Shown: piece by piece, positions 1-8,806 of the stretch
Layout: every line of letters begins with the position of its first letter
Numbering within the stretch: the stretch's first letter is position 1
DNA from: CAIQPV01 sp963719855
GTDB taxonomy: Bacteria; Pseudomonadota; Gammaproteobacteria; Burkholderiales; Gallionellaceae
Assembly: GCA_963719855.1 (NCBI GenBank)
Contig: CAVRDK010000001.1
Coordinates: 930,001-994,000 of the forward strand
DNA length: 64,000 nt
Direction of reading: 5' to 3'
Program-made: the position numbers and the translations under genes
Notes under the pieces: model-generated
Database searches by the model: none
Told to the model about the DNA's origin: nothing
Seen by the model: the letters and a program-made list of their open reading frames with translations, nothing else

Positions 1-743
1 ATGAACTGCTTCTGCTGCACCGTATGCAGCGCCTGCAACTGATCGCGCAACGCGGCAGCCTGTTCGTAGTGCTGCTTGTCCGCCGCCTGCTCCATCGCCT
101 GACGCAACAACTGTTCCACCTCGCCTTGCTTGCCTTGCAACAGCAGAGATGCGTTGCGAATGCTCGCCGCGTAATCCTCCCCCGAAATCAGTCCGACGCA
201 GGGCGCAGTGCAGCGGTGAATCTGGTGCAGCAGGCAGGGACGCGTGCGGTTGGTGAACACGCTGTCCTCGCAGGTGCGGATGCGGAAAATTTTTTGCAGC
301 AGGTTGACGCTTTCCTTGGCGGCTGACGAATTTGGATAAGGGCCGAAGTATTGATGCTGCTTGGCGGTCGCGCCACGGTAGTAGGCCAAACGCGGAAATT
401 GATGCCCAGTCAGCACAATGTAGGGATACGACTTGTCATCCCGGAACAGGATGTTGTAGCGCGGCTTGAGCGTCTTGATTAAATTGTTTTCCAGCAGCAG
501 CGCCTCGGCCTCGGAGCGCGTGACCGTCACCTCGATGCGCGCGATATGCGACACCATCAAGCGGATGCGTGGCGAAATATTGGTCTTCTGGAAATAGGAG
601 GCAACGCGTTTCTTCAGTTGCCCCGCCTTGCCGACATACAGCACCTGGCCCTGTGCATCGAGCATGCGGTACACGCCGGGTGCCAGCGGCAGGCTGGCGA
701 TAAAATTCTTAGCGTCGAATGTGGTTTTCTGGTTCAAAGCCAA
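1..743 (-). CDS. uvrC: UvrABC nucleotide excision repair endonuclease subunit C, N-terminal part (C-terminus outside window)
   Basis: This is the N-terminal third of UvrC, which makes the two incisions around UvrB-bound DNA lesions in the cytoplasm. The frame opens after an in-frame TGA. It reads through a GIY-YIG nuclease domain (LPLAPGVYRM, then QVLYVGKAGQLKKRV), then a cysteine-bearing segment and the UvrB-binding-like helix rich in Q, A and E near the window edge. No ATG is available upstream of the conserved region. The start is therefore a TTG at 743 or 737, giving MALNQKTTFDAKNF or a slightly shorter form, and neither has a strong ribosome site. The upstream 150 bases are repeats. The family call is firm; the exact start is uncertain. 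Confidence 0.9.
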   Translation of the reverse strand, partial: MALNQKTTFDAKNFIASLPLAPGVYRMLDAQGQVLYVGKAGQLKKRVASYFQKTNISPRIRLMVSHIARIEVTVTRSEAEALLLENNLIKTLKPRYNILFRDDKSYPYIVLTGHQFPRLAYYRGATAKQHQYFGPYPNSSAAKESVNLLQKIFRIRTCEDSVFTNRTRPCLLHQIHRCTAPCVGLISGEDYAASIRNASLLLQGKQGEVEQLLRQAMEQAADKQHYEQAAALRDQLQALHTVQQKQF

Positions 744-759
744 AGCTGTTCACTTCATC

Positions 760-917
760 AAATTCCGTTCGCCCCATAAAGCTCTTGGTCGGGCACCCGC
801 CTGAGCTTGATAGAACTACTAGCCATCCGACTAAGCCCGCAAGCGGGCAAGTCGCTGGTTATGTCGAAGGGTTCCGGTTAGTAGCTGGTGGTTCGACTAG
901 CTCACCACGAACGGTTA
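760..917. repeat. Composite extragenic palindrome: GTTCG-type REP interrupted by family A element A1
   Basis: The outer sequence matches a common REP design: CCGTTCGCCC, then CTGAGCTTG, TCGAAGG, and finally GGTTCGAC..GCTCACCACGAACGG. The same left half is uninterrupted at 54037-54060. A family A palindrome occupies about 810-863 and splits GAGCTTG from TCGAAGG. Its hairpin is CGACT-aag-CCCGC-aa-GCGGG-caa-GTCG. A second short insert lies near 770-799. Confidence 0.75.
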
Positions 918-1568
918 ACTAGGCTCAAGGCTATGCAAATACCCGGTAATTGCGCCAAACACTTCATGGAACATCGCCTCGTTCAGGCGCTTGGTCTGGG
1001 TATTGTAGCGGCTGCAATGATAGCTGTCATACAACATCATGCCGTTCGGTAGCCGGTGCTGTGCGCCATGCCCAAATCCATAATCCTTGGCGCGCAAGCT
1101 CAGCGCACGCAATACTGCCAGATGCGCCACCGTGCCCAAAGCCAGCACTGCCGCGCCTTGTGGCAATCCAGCCAGTTCACACTCCAGATAAGCATTGCAT
1201 TGCTTCACCTCGGCGGGTTCCGGTTTATTTTGCGGCGGCAGGCAACGCACAGCATTGGTGATGCGGCAATCGCTCAAGGTTAATTCGGCATTGGCCCAGC
1301 CTGCGGCATTCAGCGGTTCGGCGCGACTGGAAAAACCAAAGCGATGCAGTGTTGAGTACAGCAAATTACCTGCATAGTCCCCAGTGAACGGCCGACCGGT
1401 GCGATTCGCTCCGTGCATACCAGGCGCCAGCCCCACGATCAGGAAACGTGCATCGGCATCGCCGAAGGACGGCACCGGCTTGGCATGGTAATCAGGCTGC
1501 GCCTCGCGCACCTCATTTAGAAAAATTGCGAGACGCGGACACAAACGGCAGGCAGTCGAAAATTCCAT
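915..1568 (-). CDS. Uracil-DNA glycosylase, family 5 (UDGb type)
   Basis: The product (217 aa) removes uracil and related deaminated bases from DNA. The family 4/5 signature GLAPGMHGANRTGRPFTGD (about residues 47-65) carries the active-site loop, and A replaces the acidic residue of family 4, which points to family 5. Cysteines at 7 and 10 (CRLC) and further cysteines in AVRCLPP and near residues 120-130 fit the expected 4Fe-4S cluster. The C-terminal DNA-intercalating loop reads YHCSRYNTQT, where most relatives have HPSRxNTQT, so the usual proline is a cysteine. It starts at ATG 1568 and stands alone between repeats and the pnp terminator. Confidence 0.85.
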   Translation of the reverse strand: MEFSTACRLCPRLAIFLNEVREAQPDYHAKPVPSFGDADARFLIVGLAPGMHGANRTGRPFTGDYAGNLLYSTLHRFGFSSRAEPLNAAGWANAELTLSDCRITNAVRCLPPQNKPEPAEVKQCNAYLECELAGLPQGAAVLALGTVAHLAVLRALSLRAKDYGFGHGAQHRLPNGMMLYDSYHCSRYNTQTKRLNEAMFHEVFGAITGYLHSLEPS

Positions 1569-1640
1569 TTTTATTTACCCAACAACGACAGCCACAAGGG
1601 CAAATTTAAAGCTACAAAAACTCAATTATGCGAGCACAAG

Positions 1641-1670
1641 TTAAAAAGCCCCATCACCAACGATGGGGCT
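1641..1670 (-). terminator. Rho-independent terminator of the rpsO-pnp operon
   Basis: A 9-bp stem, AGCCCCATC/GATGGGGCT, with a 6-base loop is followed on the minus strand by TTTTT. It lies 23 bp past the pnp stop. Confidence 0.85.
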
Positions 1671-1692
1671 TTTGCCATACTATATCCCGCTA

Positions 1693-3801
1693 TTACTCTG
1701 ATACAGGCGCAGCAGCTTCCGCGACAAGAAGCGCCTTCATGCTCAAGCGCAGGCGGCCTTTTTCATCTGCCTCCAGTACCTTGACCTTAACGATCTGGCC
1801 TTCTTTCAGAACATCCGAGACAGCGTTAATGCGCTCGTTGGAAATCTGCGAAATGTGCAGCAAGCCGTCTTTGCCAGGCATGATGTTTATAATCGCGCCG
1901 AAGTCCAGCATCTTGACGACCGGGCCTTCGTAAGTCTTGCCCACTTCAACTTCCGCCACGATGTCTTCGATGCGCTTCTTGGCCGCCAAGCCGCCTTCTG
2001 AACTCACACTGGAAATAGTGACATTGCCTTCATCATCGATGTCGATGGAGGTGCCGGTCTCTTCGGTCAGGGCGCGAATCACCGCCCCGCCCTTGCCGAT
2101 CACATCACGGATCTTTTCCGGGTTGATCTTGATCTTGATCATGCGCGGCGCGTGTTCAGATACTTCTGTACGCACCATAGGCATAGCTTGTTTCATGATA
2201 CCCAAGATATGCATACGCCCTTCACGCGCCTGGAACAAAGCTGCTTGCATGATGTCTCGCGTGATGCCGTTGATCTTGATGTCCATCTGCAAAGCGGTGA
2301 TGCCTTGCTCAGAACCGGCCACCTTGAAGTCCATGTCGCCCAGATGATCCTCATCGCCAAGAATGTCGGTCAGCACAGCGAAGCGATTGCCATCCTTGAT
2401 CAGGCCCATGGCGATACCCGCTATATGGGCCTTGAACGGTACGCCTGCATCCATCAGCGCCAGGCAGCCGCCACATACCGAAGCCATCGAACTGGAACCA
2501 TTGGATTCGGTGATTTCAGAAACCACGCGAATGGAGTAACCAAACTCTTCTTCCGTGGGCAGTGCCGCAACCAGTGCGCGCTTGGCCAAGCGGCCATGAC
2601 CGATTTCGCGGCGCTTGGGTGTACCGACGCGACCAGTTTCGCAAGTGGCATACGGCGGGAAGTTGTAGTTCAGCATGAAACGATCCGTATACTCTCCTTG
2701 CAGCGCGTCGATTTTTTGCGCATCGCGTGCAGTGCCCAGCGTCGCCACTACCAAGGCTTGGGTTTCGCCACGGGTGAACAACACCGAGCCATGCGTGCGC
2801 GGCAATACGCCGGTGCGGATGGTGATCGGGCGCACGGTGCGCGTGTCGCGCCCGTCGATGCGCGGGTCGCCGCTCAGGACTTGGCCGCGTACAATCTTGG
2901 CTTCCAGCGAACTGAACAAATCGTTGACAGCATTCTTTTGCAGCTTTTCATCCGCTGCCAGCAGTGCATCCACCACGCGGGCGCGAATCGCGTCCACTTG
3001 AACGGTGCGTGCCTGCTTCTCGCGCACAGCGTAAGCAGCTTGCAAATCTTTCTCGGCCAGTTCGGCGAGCTTGGCGATAAGCGCCTCGTCCTTGGCCGGA
3101 GCCGTCCAGTCCCAAGTGTCCTTCCCAACTGCATCCGCCATTTCGTTGATCGCATCAATCACCACTTGCATCTGCTGGTGACCGAACATGACCGCGCCCA
3201 GCATGATTTCTTCGGACAGTTCTTGCGCTTCCGATTCAACCATCTGCACCGCCTGCACCGTACCGGCAACCACCAGATCCATCCTGGATTCTTTAAGTTG
3301 GTCGGCGGTAGGGTTGAGCAAATAGCCGCCATCGAAATAACCCACGCGCGCTGCGCCTATGGGGCCGTCGAACGGAATGCCGGAAATTGCCAATGCGGCG
3401 GAAGCGCCAATCATGGCAGGAATGTCGGAATCAATCTGGCTGTCGGAAGAAATCACCGTGGCAATAATTTGCACCTCGTTGTAAAAGCCTTCCGGGAACA
3501 GCGGGCGCAACGGGCGATCAATCAGGCGTGAAGTCAGGATTTCTTTTTCGCTGGGGCGACCTTCGCGGCGGAAGAAGCCGCCGGGGATCTTGCCCGCCGC
3601 ATAAGTGCGCTCCTGATAATCCACGGTCAGCGGGAAAAAATCCTGTTCCGGCTTGGCGTCTTTCCTGCCCACTACGGTGACCAGTACAACCGTATCATCC
3701 AGGCTGACCATCACCGCGCCGCTTGCCTGGCGTGCAATTTCGCCGGTTTCCAGAGTGAGTTGATGATTGCCGTACGCTATTGTTTTCTTATAGTGACTCA
3801 A
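1693..3801 (-). CDS. pnp: Polyribonucleotide nucleotidyltransferase (PNPase)
   Basis: This 3'-5' phosphorolytic exoribonuclease is the degradosome-type RNA decay enzyme. Two RNase PH domains span about 1-540. A KH domain with the GKGG loop (IRDVIGKGGAVIRAL) and an S1 domain (VGKTYEGPVVK to the C-terminus) follow. I place the start at TTG 3801 (SHYKKTIAYG), because AGAGAGG sits just upstream and the family begins there; an upstream start at 3822 would add seven unconserved residues and cover the ribosome site. Length is 702 aa, normal for the family. It follows rpsO on the same strand, with a hairpin between the two genes, as in many proteobacteria. Confidence 0.97.
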   Translation of the reverse strand: MSHYKKTIAYGNHQLTLETGEIARQASGAVMVSLDDTVVLVTVVGRKDAKPEQDFFPLTVDYQERTYAAGKIPGGFFRREGRPSEKEILTSRLIDRPLRPLFPEGFYNEVQIIATVISSDSQIDSDIPAMIGASAALAISGIPFDGPIGAARVGYFDGGYLLNPTADQLKESRMDLVVAGTVQAVQMVESEAQELSEEIMLGAVMFGHQQMQVVIDAINEMADAVGKDTWDWTAPAKDEALIAKLAELAEKDLQAAYAVREKQARTVQVDAIRARVVDALLAADEKLQKNAVNDLFSSLEAKIVRGQVLSGDPRIDGRDTRTVRPITIRTGVLPRTHGSVLFTRGETQALVVATLGTARDAQKIDALQGEYTDRFMLNYNFPPYATCETGRVGTPKRREIGHGRLAKRALVAALPTEEEFGYSIRVVSEITESNGSSSMASVCGGCLALMDAGVPFKAHIAGIAMGLIKDGNRFAVLTDILGDEDHLGDMDFKVAGSEQGITALQMDIKINGITRDIMQAALFQAREGRMHILGIMKQAMPMVRTEVSEHAPRMIKIKINPEKIRDVIGKGGAVIRALTEETGTSIDIDDEGNVTISSVSSEGGLAAKKRIEDIVAEVEVGKTYEGPVVKMLDFGAIINIMPGKDGLLHISQISNERINAVSDVLKEGQIVKVKVLEADEKGRLRLSMKALLVAEAAAPVSE

Positions 3802-3872
3802 GGTTCGCCTCTCTTTGTACATAACATGACGCGCCGATGCGCCATGATCGGTGGGTTAAAACACAATACTTG

Positions 3873-3900
3873 AAACAAAATGGGCCGCATCCGCGACCCA
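3873..3900 (-). terminator. Terminator or attenuator hairpin between rpsO and pnp
   Basis: On the minus strand, TGGGTCGC-ggat-GCGGCCCA is followed by TTTTGTTT. It lies 13 bp past the rpsO stop and ahead of pnp, so it likely reduces read-through into pnp. Confidence 0.75.
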
Positions 3901-3913
3901 CTTGATGTGTTGC

Positions 3914-4183
3914 TTACTTGCGCAGTTCCAGACGCTGAATCAGCGCGCGGTAGCTGTCCTCATTCTTGCCCTTGAGGTAATCCAGCAACTTGCGGCGGCG
4001 ACTAACCAAGCGCAGCAGGCCGCGACGGGAATGGTGATCCTTAATGTGTTCCTTAAAATGACCGGTCAGGTAGTTGATGCGTGCGGTCATCAGTGCAACC
4101 TGCACTTCTGGGGAACCTGTGTCGCCCTTAACGCGTTGGTAATCGGTAACAATTTGCGCTTTTTGCGCTGCCGTAAAAGTCAT
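3914..4183 (-). CDS. rpsO: 30S ribosomal protein S15
   Basis: S15 binds the central domain of 16S rRNA and helps nucleate small-subunit assembly. The 89-residue product has the canonical start MTFTAAQKAQIV and the conserved GDTGSPEVQ, HFKEHIKDHHSRRGL and RRRKLLDYLK segments. I chose ATG 4183 over the longer frame from 4216: TGGAGAG lies about nine bases upstream, and S15 is normally 88-90 aa. It is the first gene of rpsO-pnp. Confidence 0.97.
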   Translation of the reverse strand: MTFTAAQKAQIVTDYQRVKGDTGSPEVQVALMTARINYLTGHFKEHIKDHHSRRGLLRLVSRRRKLLDYLKGKNEDSYRALIQRLELRK

Positions 4184-4552
4184 AATCTTTAAACTCTCCA
4201 CTAAAAAGTGCCGCATTCTACCCTCGAATGGGGGTGTTGCTCAAGTCTATGCGTATTAATGGTGAAATCCACCACGAAAAATGCTCGCAACCCCGCCACC
4301 CATAATGATTTCAGCGTCGCCACCGAAAATGGTGTAGAAGCGCCACCTGCCATACGGAATTTTGTGAATGGCCTTCTGGATGCATAGCAGCCGCTGATCT
4401 TGATGCTGTATGACTTGCCGCTCCCAACCCGGAACCACATGTCGAGTGCCTACGAAGCAAAAGTTCGCCATCCTCATAAATGAAAACTTCACTCATTAAC
4501 TCTGCTCAAATTTAGAAAATTCCAGGGTAAGAGAGGTGGAAAATCATTATTT
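4184..4552. other. Intergenic region upstream of rpsO, with a weak minus-strand reading frame
   Basis: About 370 bp without a convincing gene. Two overlapping minus-strand frames (4311-4496 and 4256-4492) start MSEVFIYEDGELLLRRHST and, in the other frame, continue as ERQVIQHQDQRLLCIQKAIHK. Joined by a shift, they would give one basic protein of about 80 residues. This may be the remnant of a small gene, but I recognise no family. The rpsO promoter must also lie here; I see no clear consensus boxes. Confidence 0.35.
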
Positions 4553-4582
4553 AATAAAAATCCCCGCAGCAAGCTGCGGGGA
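4553..4582 (-). terminator. Rho-independent terminator
   Basis: A perfect 10-bp stem TCCCCGCAGC-aa-GCTGCGGGGA is followed on the minus strand by TTTTTATT. It lies upstream of the chemoreceptor stop at 4689 in plus coordinates, that is, downstream of that gene. Confidence 0.75.
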
Positions 4583-4688
4583 ATTGTCCCATAGAGATTC
4601 AACATAGCCTCAATCCCTGCTATTGGAAAGCCACTCTCCCCTTTCCATCACACTCTTGGGGGAAAAGCTAAAAACTGCCAAAATAATA

Positions 4689-6321
4689 TCAGGATTTGAA
4701 CCTCCCCACGAGGTTGCTGAGGTTGCGGGCAAGTTCGTCAATATATTTTACAGTTTTTGCCGTTTCATGGAAGGCATTGCTATTTGTTTCCGACAGACTG
4801 GCGATGCTTTCCACCTTGTGTGCGTTCTCACTGTTGGACAGCGCCTGCTCTTTCAGGGACTCAGAAAATCTCATTGACCGCGCTGACAACATGCTCGACA
4901 CCGTCCTTGATCTGGTTGATCGCGTCCCCTGCCTGTTGGGCCAGCGCTGCGCCTGCGCTGACTCTGGTTACGCCTGCATCCATGCTCTGGATCGCCATAT
5001 GGGTGCATGTCTGGATCTTGTCGATCATGGCAGTGATTTCCTTCGTAGAGATGCTGGTACGTTCGGCGAGCTTGCGTACCTCGTCGGCGACGACAGCAAA
5101 GCCACGGCCCTGTTCGCCGGCACGCGCCGCCTCAATGGCGGCATTCAAGGCCAGAAGATTGGTCTGATCGGCAATTTCCTTAATGACGTTGACGATCTGC
5201 GAAATCTGGGCTGACTGTTGGCCAAGATCCTGGATAAGGCGCGAGGATTCATTTACGGTGGTGGCGATATGAACCATCTCGTCAGCCGCAGCATGGATGA
5301 TGTCGCTACCGTGCTTCGAGTGCTCGCCCGATTCGGTTGATGCCCGCTGCACATCCTCGGCTTGGCTGGCCAAGGCTTCGAGTGTGTAGGTCATGATCTC
5401 GACCTGCGTCGCCATCGAGTAGGCCTCCTGGCTTGCCTGAAGCGAGTTGGCGGCCACACGCTCCGAAACCACTGTGAGATCATCGGTAGTTTGCAACACC
5501 TGCTCGGCGCTGGACTTTACGTCGCAGATGATGCTTTGCAATTTGTCCATGAATAAATTGAAGGCTTCGGCGACGAACCCGATCTCATCCCGGCACCTTA
5601 CTTCCAGCCGACGAGTCAGATCGCCCTCTCCTTTGGCGATACTGTCCAGCTCCGTAACAATGTTGCCCAGCGGCCTGGTAACGACATTGCGGACAAATAT
5701 ATAGTTAAATCCAAGCAGCGCGAAGGCCACAAGAGTCGCCAAACCAACTGATTTCAGGGTATTGTAAAGAAATATCTCATTAACTTTTCCGAGCGGAACT
5801 TTCATGCTCACGACACCCAGCAAGGTACCGTCCGGAACCATGTGGCACATCAAACAATTTTTCCCGAGATAATTTGTTTTACCGACCACGGGTCGGGCTA
5901 TTCGCAGATACTCGCCATTGCCATCTGACTGGACATCCGAGAACTCAACACCTGTCGTGAGAACCCTTTTTTCGATATCGTTCGGTTTCGATTCGGTGCC
6001 AATTCCAGGGCCGAACAGCTTGATGACCGGATCCGCACGTATTACTCGCAGGTCGCCAACTGTTGGCAGTTGTTTAAACTGTTCCAACAACACATCCCGT
6101 TGAGCCACCGTTCCGGTAACCATCATGGTGGTAAGGCCGATGAGTGTCGCTTCGTGAACCGATGCCGAGCTTGTTTTGGCTTGGTCAATCGCTTCCTGGC
6201 GGCTGACATAGCCCTGCCAAATGATCAATGCAGGCCAAGATATAAAAAGCAGGAGCCAGATCGAGAGGGTCAGTTTTATCCAAACCCTCATATTGGACAT
6301 GCGCTCAAAGATGGTTGCCAT
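4689..6321 (-). pseudogene. Methyl-accepting chemotaxis protein with periplasmic heme c motif, split by a one-base frameshift
   Basis: This is a membrane chemoreceptor. It has an N-terminal membrane segment (LTLSIWLLLFISWPALIIW) and a periplasmic sensor with a c-type heme site, NCLMCHMVPDGTLLG, in a DUF3365/Tll0287-like context. A second membrane helix follows, then HAMP (VTRPLGNIVTELDSI) and an MCP signalling domain with the hairpin tip (NLLALNAAIEAARAGEQGRG). ATG 6321 follows AAGGAG closely. The frame ends early after AVNEIF at 4861. An extra base in the A4 run at 4865-4868 explains this, because the natural tail continues in the next frame as SESLKEQALSN to GRFKS at 4689. Repaired length is about 543 aa. 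The shift could be real inactivation or a sequencing error. Confidence 0.85.
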
Positions 6322-6750
6322 TTTTATCTCCTTATTATTATTTAGGCGCTCATGCAAATCTAACAACTTGCTCCAAATTCAACAGCTTGCTCATGGCGAT
6401 ACCTCGCTTATTTGTGAGCCATAAGCATTTAGATCCGACTACAATCATTTCATTGCCAAAAATGGGCAGAACTTCATTTAGCCACGGTAAACATGCCAAA
6501 TCGATGACATGAACAGAACAGAAACGCCCAATGCGCTGATAAGCGCCAAGCAACCATAGACTAGCCTTCAATGAAAGTTTGTCAAACATGATGTCGCTGT
6601 CGTATTTTCATGTCACCAAATAGCATTTAATTACCCTTAATATGTCCCCCATACGTTCCCCGCTGAATGGACAGCTATTGCACCATTTTGTCAACACAGG
6701 TCTTGTAGTTATCGGCAGGTATGCTTAATTCTTTAGGTTCATGACAGTTC
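6322..6750. other. Intergenic region between the chemoreceptor and the IS1-type element
   Basis: About 430 bp. The ribosome site AAGGAG of the chemoreceptor is at its left end. A 79-codon minus-strand frame (6350-6589) has no recognisable features and overlaps the expected promoter. I see no RNA gene or repeat here. It ends directly at the left inverted repeat of the mobile segment. Confidence 0.4.
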
Positions 6751-6771
6751 GGTAGTGTCTCAGTTTGAAAT
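6751..6771 (+). repeat. Left terminal inverted repeat of the IS1-type segment
   Basis: Twenty-one bases starting GGTAGTGTCTCAGTTTG, exactly complementary to 11292-11312. Confidence 0.8.
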
Positions 6772-6822
6772 CTTGAAGGGTTGACTGTCAACCCCTCGCA
6801 AGTTCATACTACAGCCACTATT

Positions 6823-7056
6823 ATGTCGATACGTCCAAAAAATTTAGATTTGAGCCAACTCGCTCGCAGAATCGTAGCAGAGGCTACGGGCGAGGAAGAA
6901 AAGACTTTACCATCACCGCAAAAAAATCAAGCCGCCGTAGAACTTGGGCGGCTTGGTGGAAAGAAAGGCGGAAAGGCTCGCGCTGAAAAACTCACTCCTG
7001 CGCAAATGTCCGAGATAGCTAGAACTGCCGCAAATGCACGGTGGAAGAAAAATTAA
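6823..7056 (+). CDS. Small basic KGG-motif protein of unknown function
   Basis: A 77-residue basic protein. Its C-terminal half, AAVELGRLGGKKGGKARAEK then LTPAQMSEIARTAANARW, matches a short family common on plasmids and integrated elements. Relatives have repeated Gly-Lys-rich turns and alanine-rich helices, and their role is unknown to me. I start at ATG 6823 (MSIRPKNLDLSQLARRI) rather than an earlier in-frame ATG at 6781, which would place 14 unrelated residues over the GGTTGACtGTCAACC palindrome. The stop overlaps the end of the convergent gene at 7053. As the first gene inside the left repeat, it is passenger cargo. Confidence 0.6.
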   Translation: MSIRPKNLDLSQLARRIVAEATGEEEKTLPSPQKNQAAVELGRLGGKKGGKARAEKLTPAQMSEIARTAANARWKKN

Positions 7057-7541
7057 GCAGCTTCTCTTTCTTCGTCCGATGGCGCGCTTTTACGCTCTTC
7101 AATATCCTCAGTGAAATCCATTGGTATTTGTATCGGGTCTTCGTCCTCATGAATACTATTCCAATGGTCTGCGTCAAGAGTCAATTGCAATCCATCACCA
7201 ATCATTTGCTCACGTCGATTTATTAGAGACTTGTGCATCTGTTTCCGTGTAGCCTCATCAATATCAATCCAAAACGTTAGCTGTATATTGCCTTGTTTCG
7301 TTAAAAGCGCATGATTCGCCCGATACGGCCTTCCTGTTTTTTTGTCTTTTCTAATTTCTTCACGCGCAGCTTGTGAAAACTGCTTTGCAAGCAAATCAAG
7401 TGCGCTAACAGGTGTTGGAAGTTTCCATCCTTTGCCTACGGCAAATTTTGCCACCTCATGCATCTCTACTTCTTTTTTGCCAGTTTCATCCTTGTAGTAT
7501 CGAATGAGACGTTGCATTTCTTGATTCTTATTTGCCATCAC
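7053..7541 (-). CDS. Conserved hypothetical protein paired with the ImmA/IrrE gene
   Basis: A 162-residue protein that I do not recognise. The N-terminal half (NKNQEMQRLIRYYKDETG, HEVAKFAVGKGWKLP) looks helical. The middle contains IRKDKKTGRPYRANHALLT and FWIDIDEATRKQM, which suggests a compact nucleic-acid or protein-binding fold. The C-terminus is acidic. It lies 11 bp behind the HTH/ImmA gene on the same strand, so the two are probably co-transcribed, and a functional link is plausible. No toxin or antitoxin motif is clear. The stop overlaps the convergent KGG gene by four bases. Confidence 0.6.
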   Translation of the reverse strand: MMANKNQEMQRLIRYYKDETGKKEVEMHEVAKFAVGKGWKLPTPVSALDLLAKQFSQAAREEIRKDKKTGRPYRANHALLTKQGNIQLTFWIDIDEATRKQMHKSLINRREQMIGDGLQLTLDADHWNSIHEDEDPIQIPMDFTEDIEERKSAPSDEEREAA

Positions 7542-7552
7542 AAATCCTTTCT

Positions 7553-8698
7553 TTAAATACTAATAGGGGCAACATCACCCCATCCGTCAACTATCGCACT
7601 AGGCGCGATTTTCGCCCTGATTTTTACTAAATGGTCGCGGAATAAATCATATCGACCTATCCGGCGTTGTAGTTGTCCTGCCACAAGTCCGGGGTGTAAA
7701 TCTAATGTACGCGCAAAATTAACAATGTCTCGTTCGGCGAAGAATGGAGATTTCCTAGCAATAAAACTATCCAGCTTTTTTTGTGGGACGCAGAATTCTG
7801 CTGCTGCCATATTTGCAATACGCTCTTCTTCCGAAACACCAGAACCAATTCCTGCACGATCCCCTTCTAATTCTGCATCAAGCATTGCCGCAGTACGCCC
7901 ATGTAGACATAAGACATGCTCTAACTCGTGACGTAAAACAAACCAGAAATTGTCAATGCGGTCATACCGCAAAGACATTCCGATAACAGGGGAAGCATCA
8001 TTTAACCAGAAACAAACACCGTCAATTTTTGCAGAAGGTAACGATTCAACCATTACAAAACGAATACCACATTCGGCAAGAATGCGAGGTACTTTTCTGG
8101 CTTCTTCTGGGGAAGAAAGAAGCATACTTAACTTGCCTATTGCTTCGCGCACGGCAGCATGGGAATAGCGCGGAACGATCATGTCTTTTGCGATTTCCTT
8201 AACCCGATATAGCCATGCAATTTGAACTGGGGTTGCATCAATTGAAACCTGAGTTTTTTTTGCTGCATGAGGCAGGATTTCTATTTCATTAGCAGATTTC
8301 ACCCCAAAGAATTTTGAAAGTGCCGCTTCAACTTTTGGGACATCACGAATATCATCAGCATCAATCCATCTGCGCTTTATCATTTCCGTTACTGGCAATC
8401 CCCCAAAAAGGTGAGCGCGAGTGGCGCGACCTGGATTGGGCATGACAGTGATTCTTGCTTTGGCGAGATCGAAGGATTTTTGAAGCTCAAGAAATCTTTC
8501 TGCCGGAACGTTGAATAACTCCTCCAATGCCAGCGCCATTTCAGTATTGATTGGCTGTTTGTCTGAAACTATTTTGTTAATAGATGTTTCACCAACACCT
8601 AGCACGATAGCCAAAACACGCTGAGACCATTCCCTTTCATCCATCAATGCCTGAATGAGTTGGCCGGGAGTTTTGAAGTTTTGAGTGTCTGTTTTCAT
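7553..8698 (-). CDS. XRE-type HTH regulator fused to an ImmA/IrrE metallopeptidase
   Basis: A 381-residue protein. Residues about 12-65 form a HigA/XRE-like helix-turn-helix (LIQALMDEREWSQRVLAIVLGV, NKIVSDKQPI). The C-terminal half carries the zinc peptidase motif LRHELEHVL (HExxH) with following acidic residues, as in ImmA/IrrE proteins that cleave repressors. Such proteins regulate mobile elements, stress responses or toxin genes. The start ATG at 8698 is divergent from the transposase at 8807, so the protein may control the promoter in the 108-bp gap. The HTH and protease calls are from sequence; the target is unknown. Confidence 0.8.
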   Translation of the reverse strand: MKTDTQNFKTPGQLIQALMDEREWSQRVLAIVLGVGETSINKIVSDKQPINTEMALALEELFNVPAERFLELQKSFDLAKARITVMPNPGRATRAHLFGGLPVTEMIKRRWIDADDIRDVPKVEAALSKFFGVKSANEIEILPHAAKKTQVSIDATPVQIAWLYRVKEIAKDMIVPRYSHAAVREAIGKLSMLLSSPEEARKVPRILAECGIRFVMVESLPSAKIDGVCFWLNDASPVIGMSLRYDRIDNFWFVLRHELEHVLCLHGRTAAMLDAELEGDRAGIGSGVSEEERIANMAAAEFCVPQKKLDSFIARKSPFFAERDIVNFARTLDLHPGLVAGQLQRRIGRYDLFRDHLVKIRAKIAPSAIVDGWGDVAPISI

Positions 8699-8747
8699 GG
8701 AAACGAAGAATAATACAACCTGCGCAAAAAAGCAAACTGAATTATGC

Positions 8748-8776
8748 TTGACAATATAAATCAGTTAAGACATAAT
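8748..8776 (+). promoter_or_regulatory. Sigma-70-type promoter for the IS1-type transposase
   Basis: TTGACA at 8748-8753, a 17-base spacer, and CATAAT at 8771-8776 stand 30 bp ahead of the transposase ATG. One base deviates from consensus. Confidence 0.6.
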
Positions 8777-8806
8777 TTCAACATGAACTATGCTTAAGGG
8801 GTTTTC

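Noticed and set aside
2152..3531. 459-codon plus-strand frame opposite pnp
   Set aside because: The opposite strand encodes the full, conserved PNPase; this frame has no domain and high histidine/arginine content typical of antisense shadows.
6350..6589. 79-codon minus-strand frame upstream of the chemoreceptor
   Set aside because: No ribosome site, no known family, and it overlaps the likely promoter of the receptor gene.
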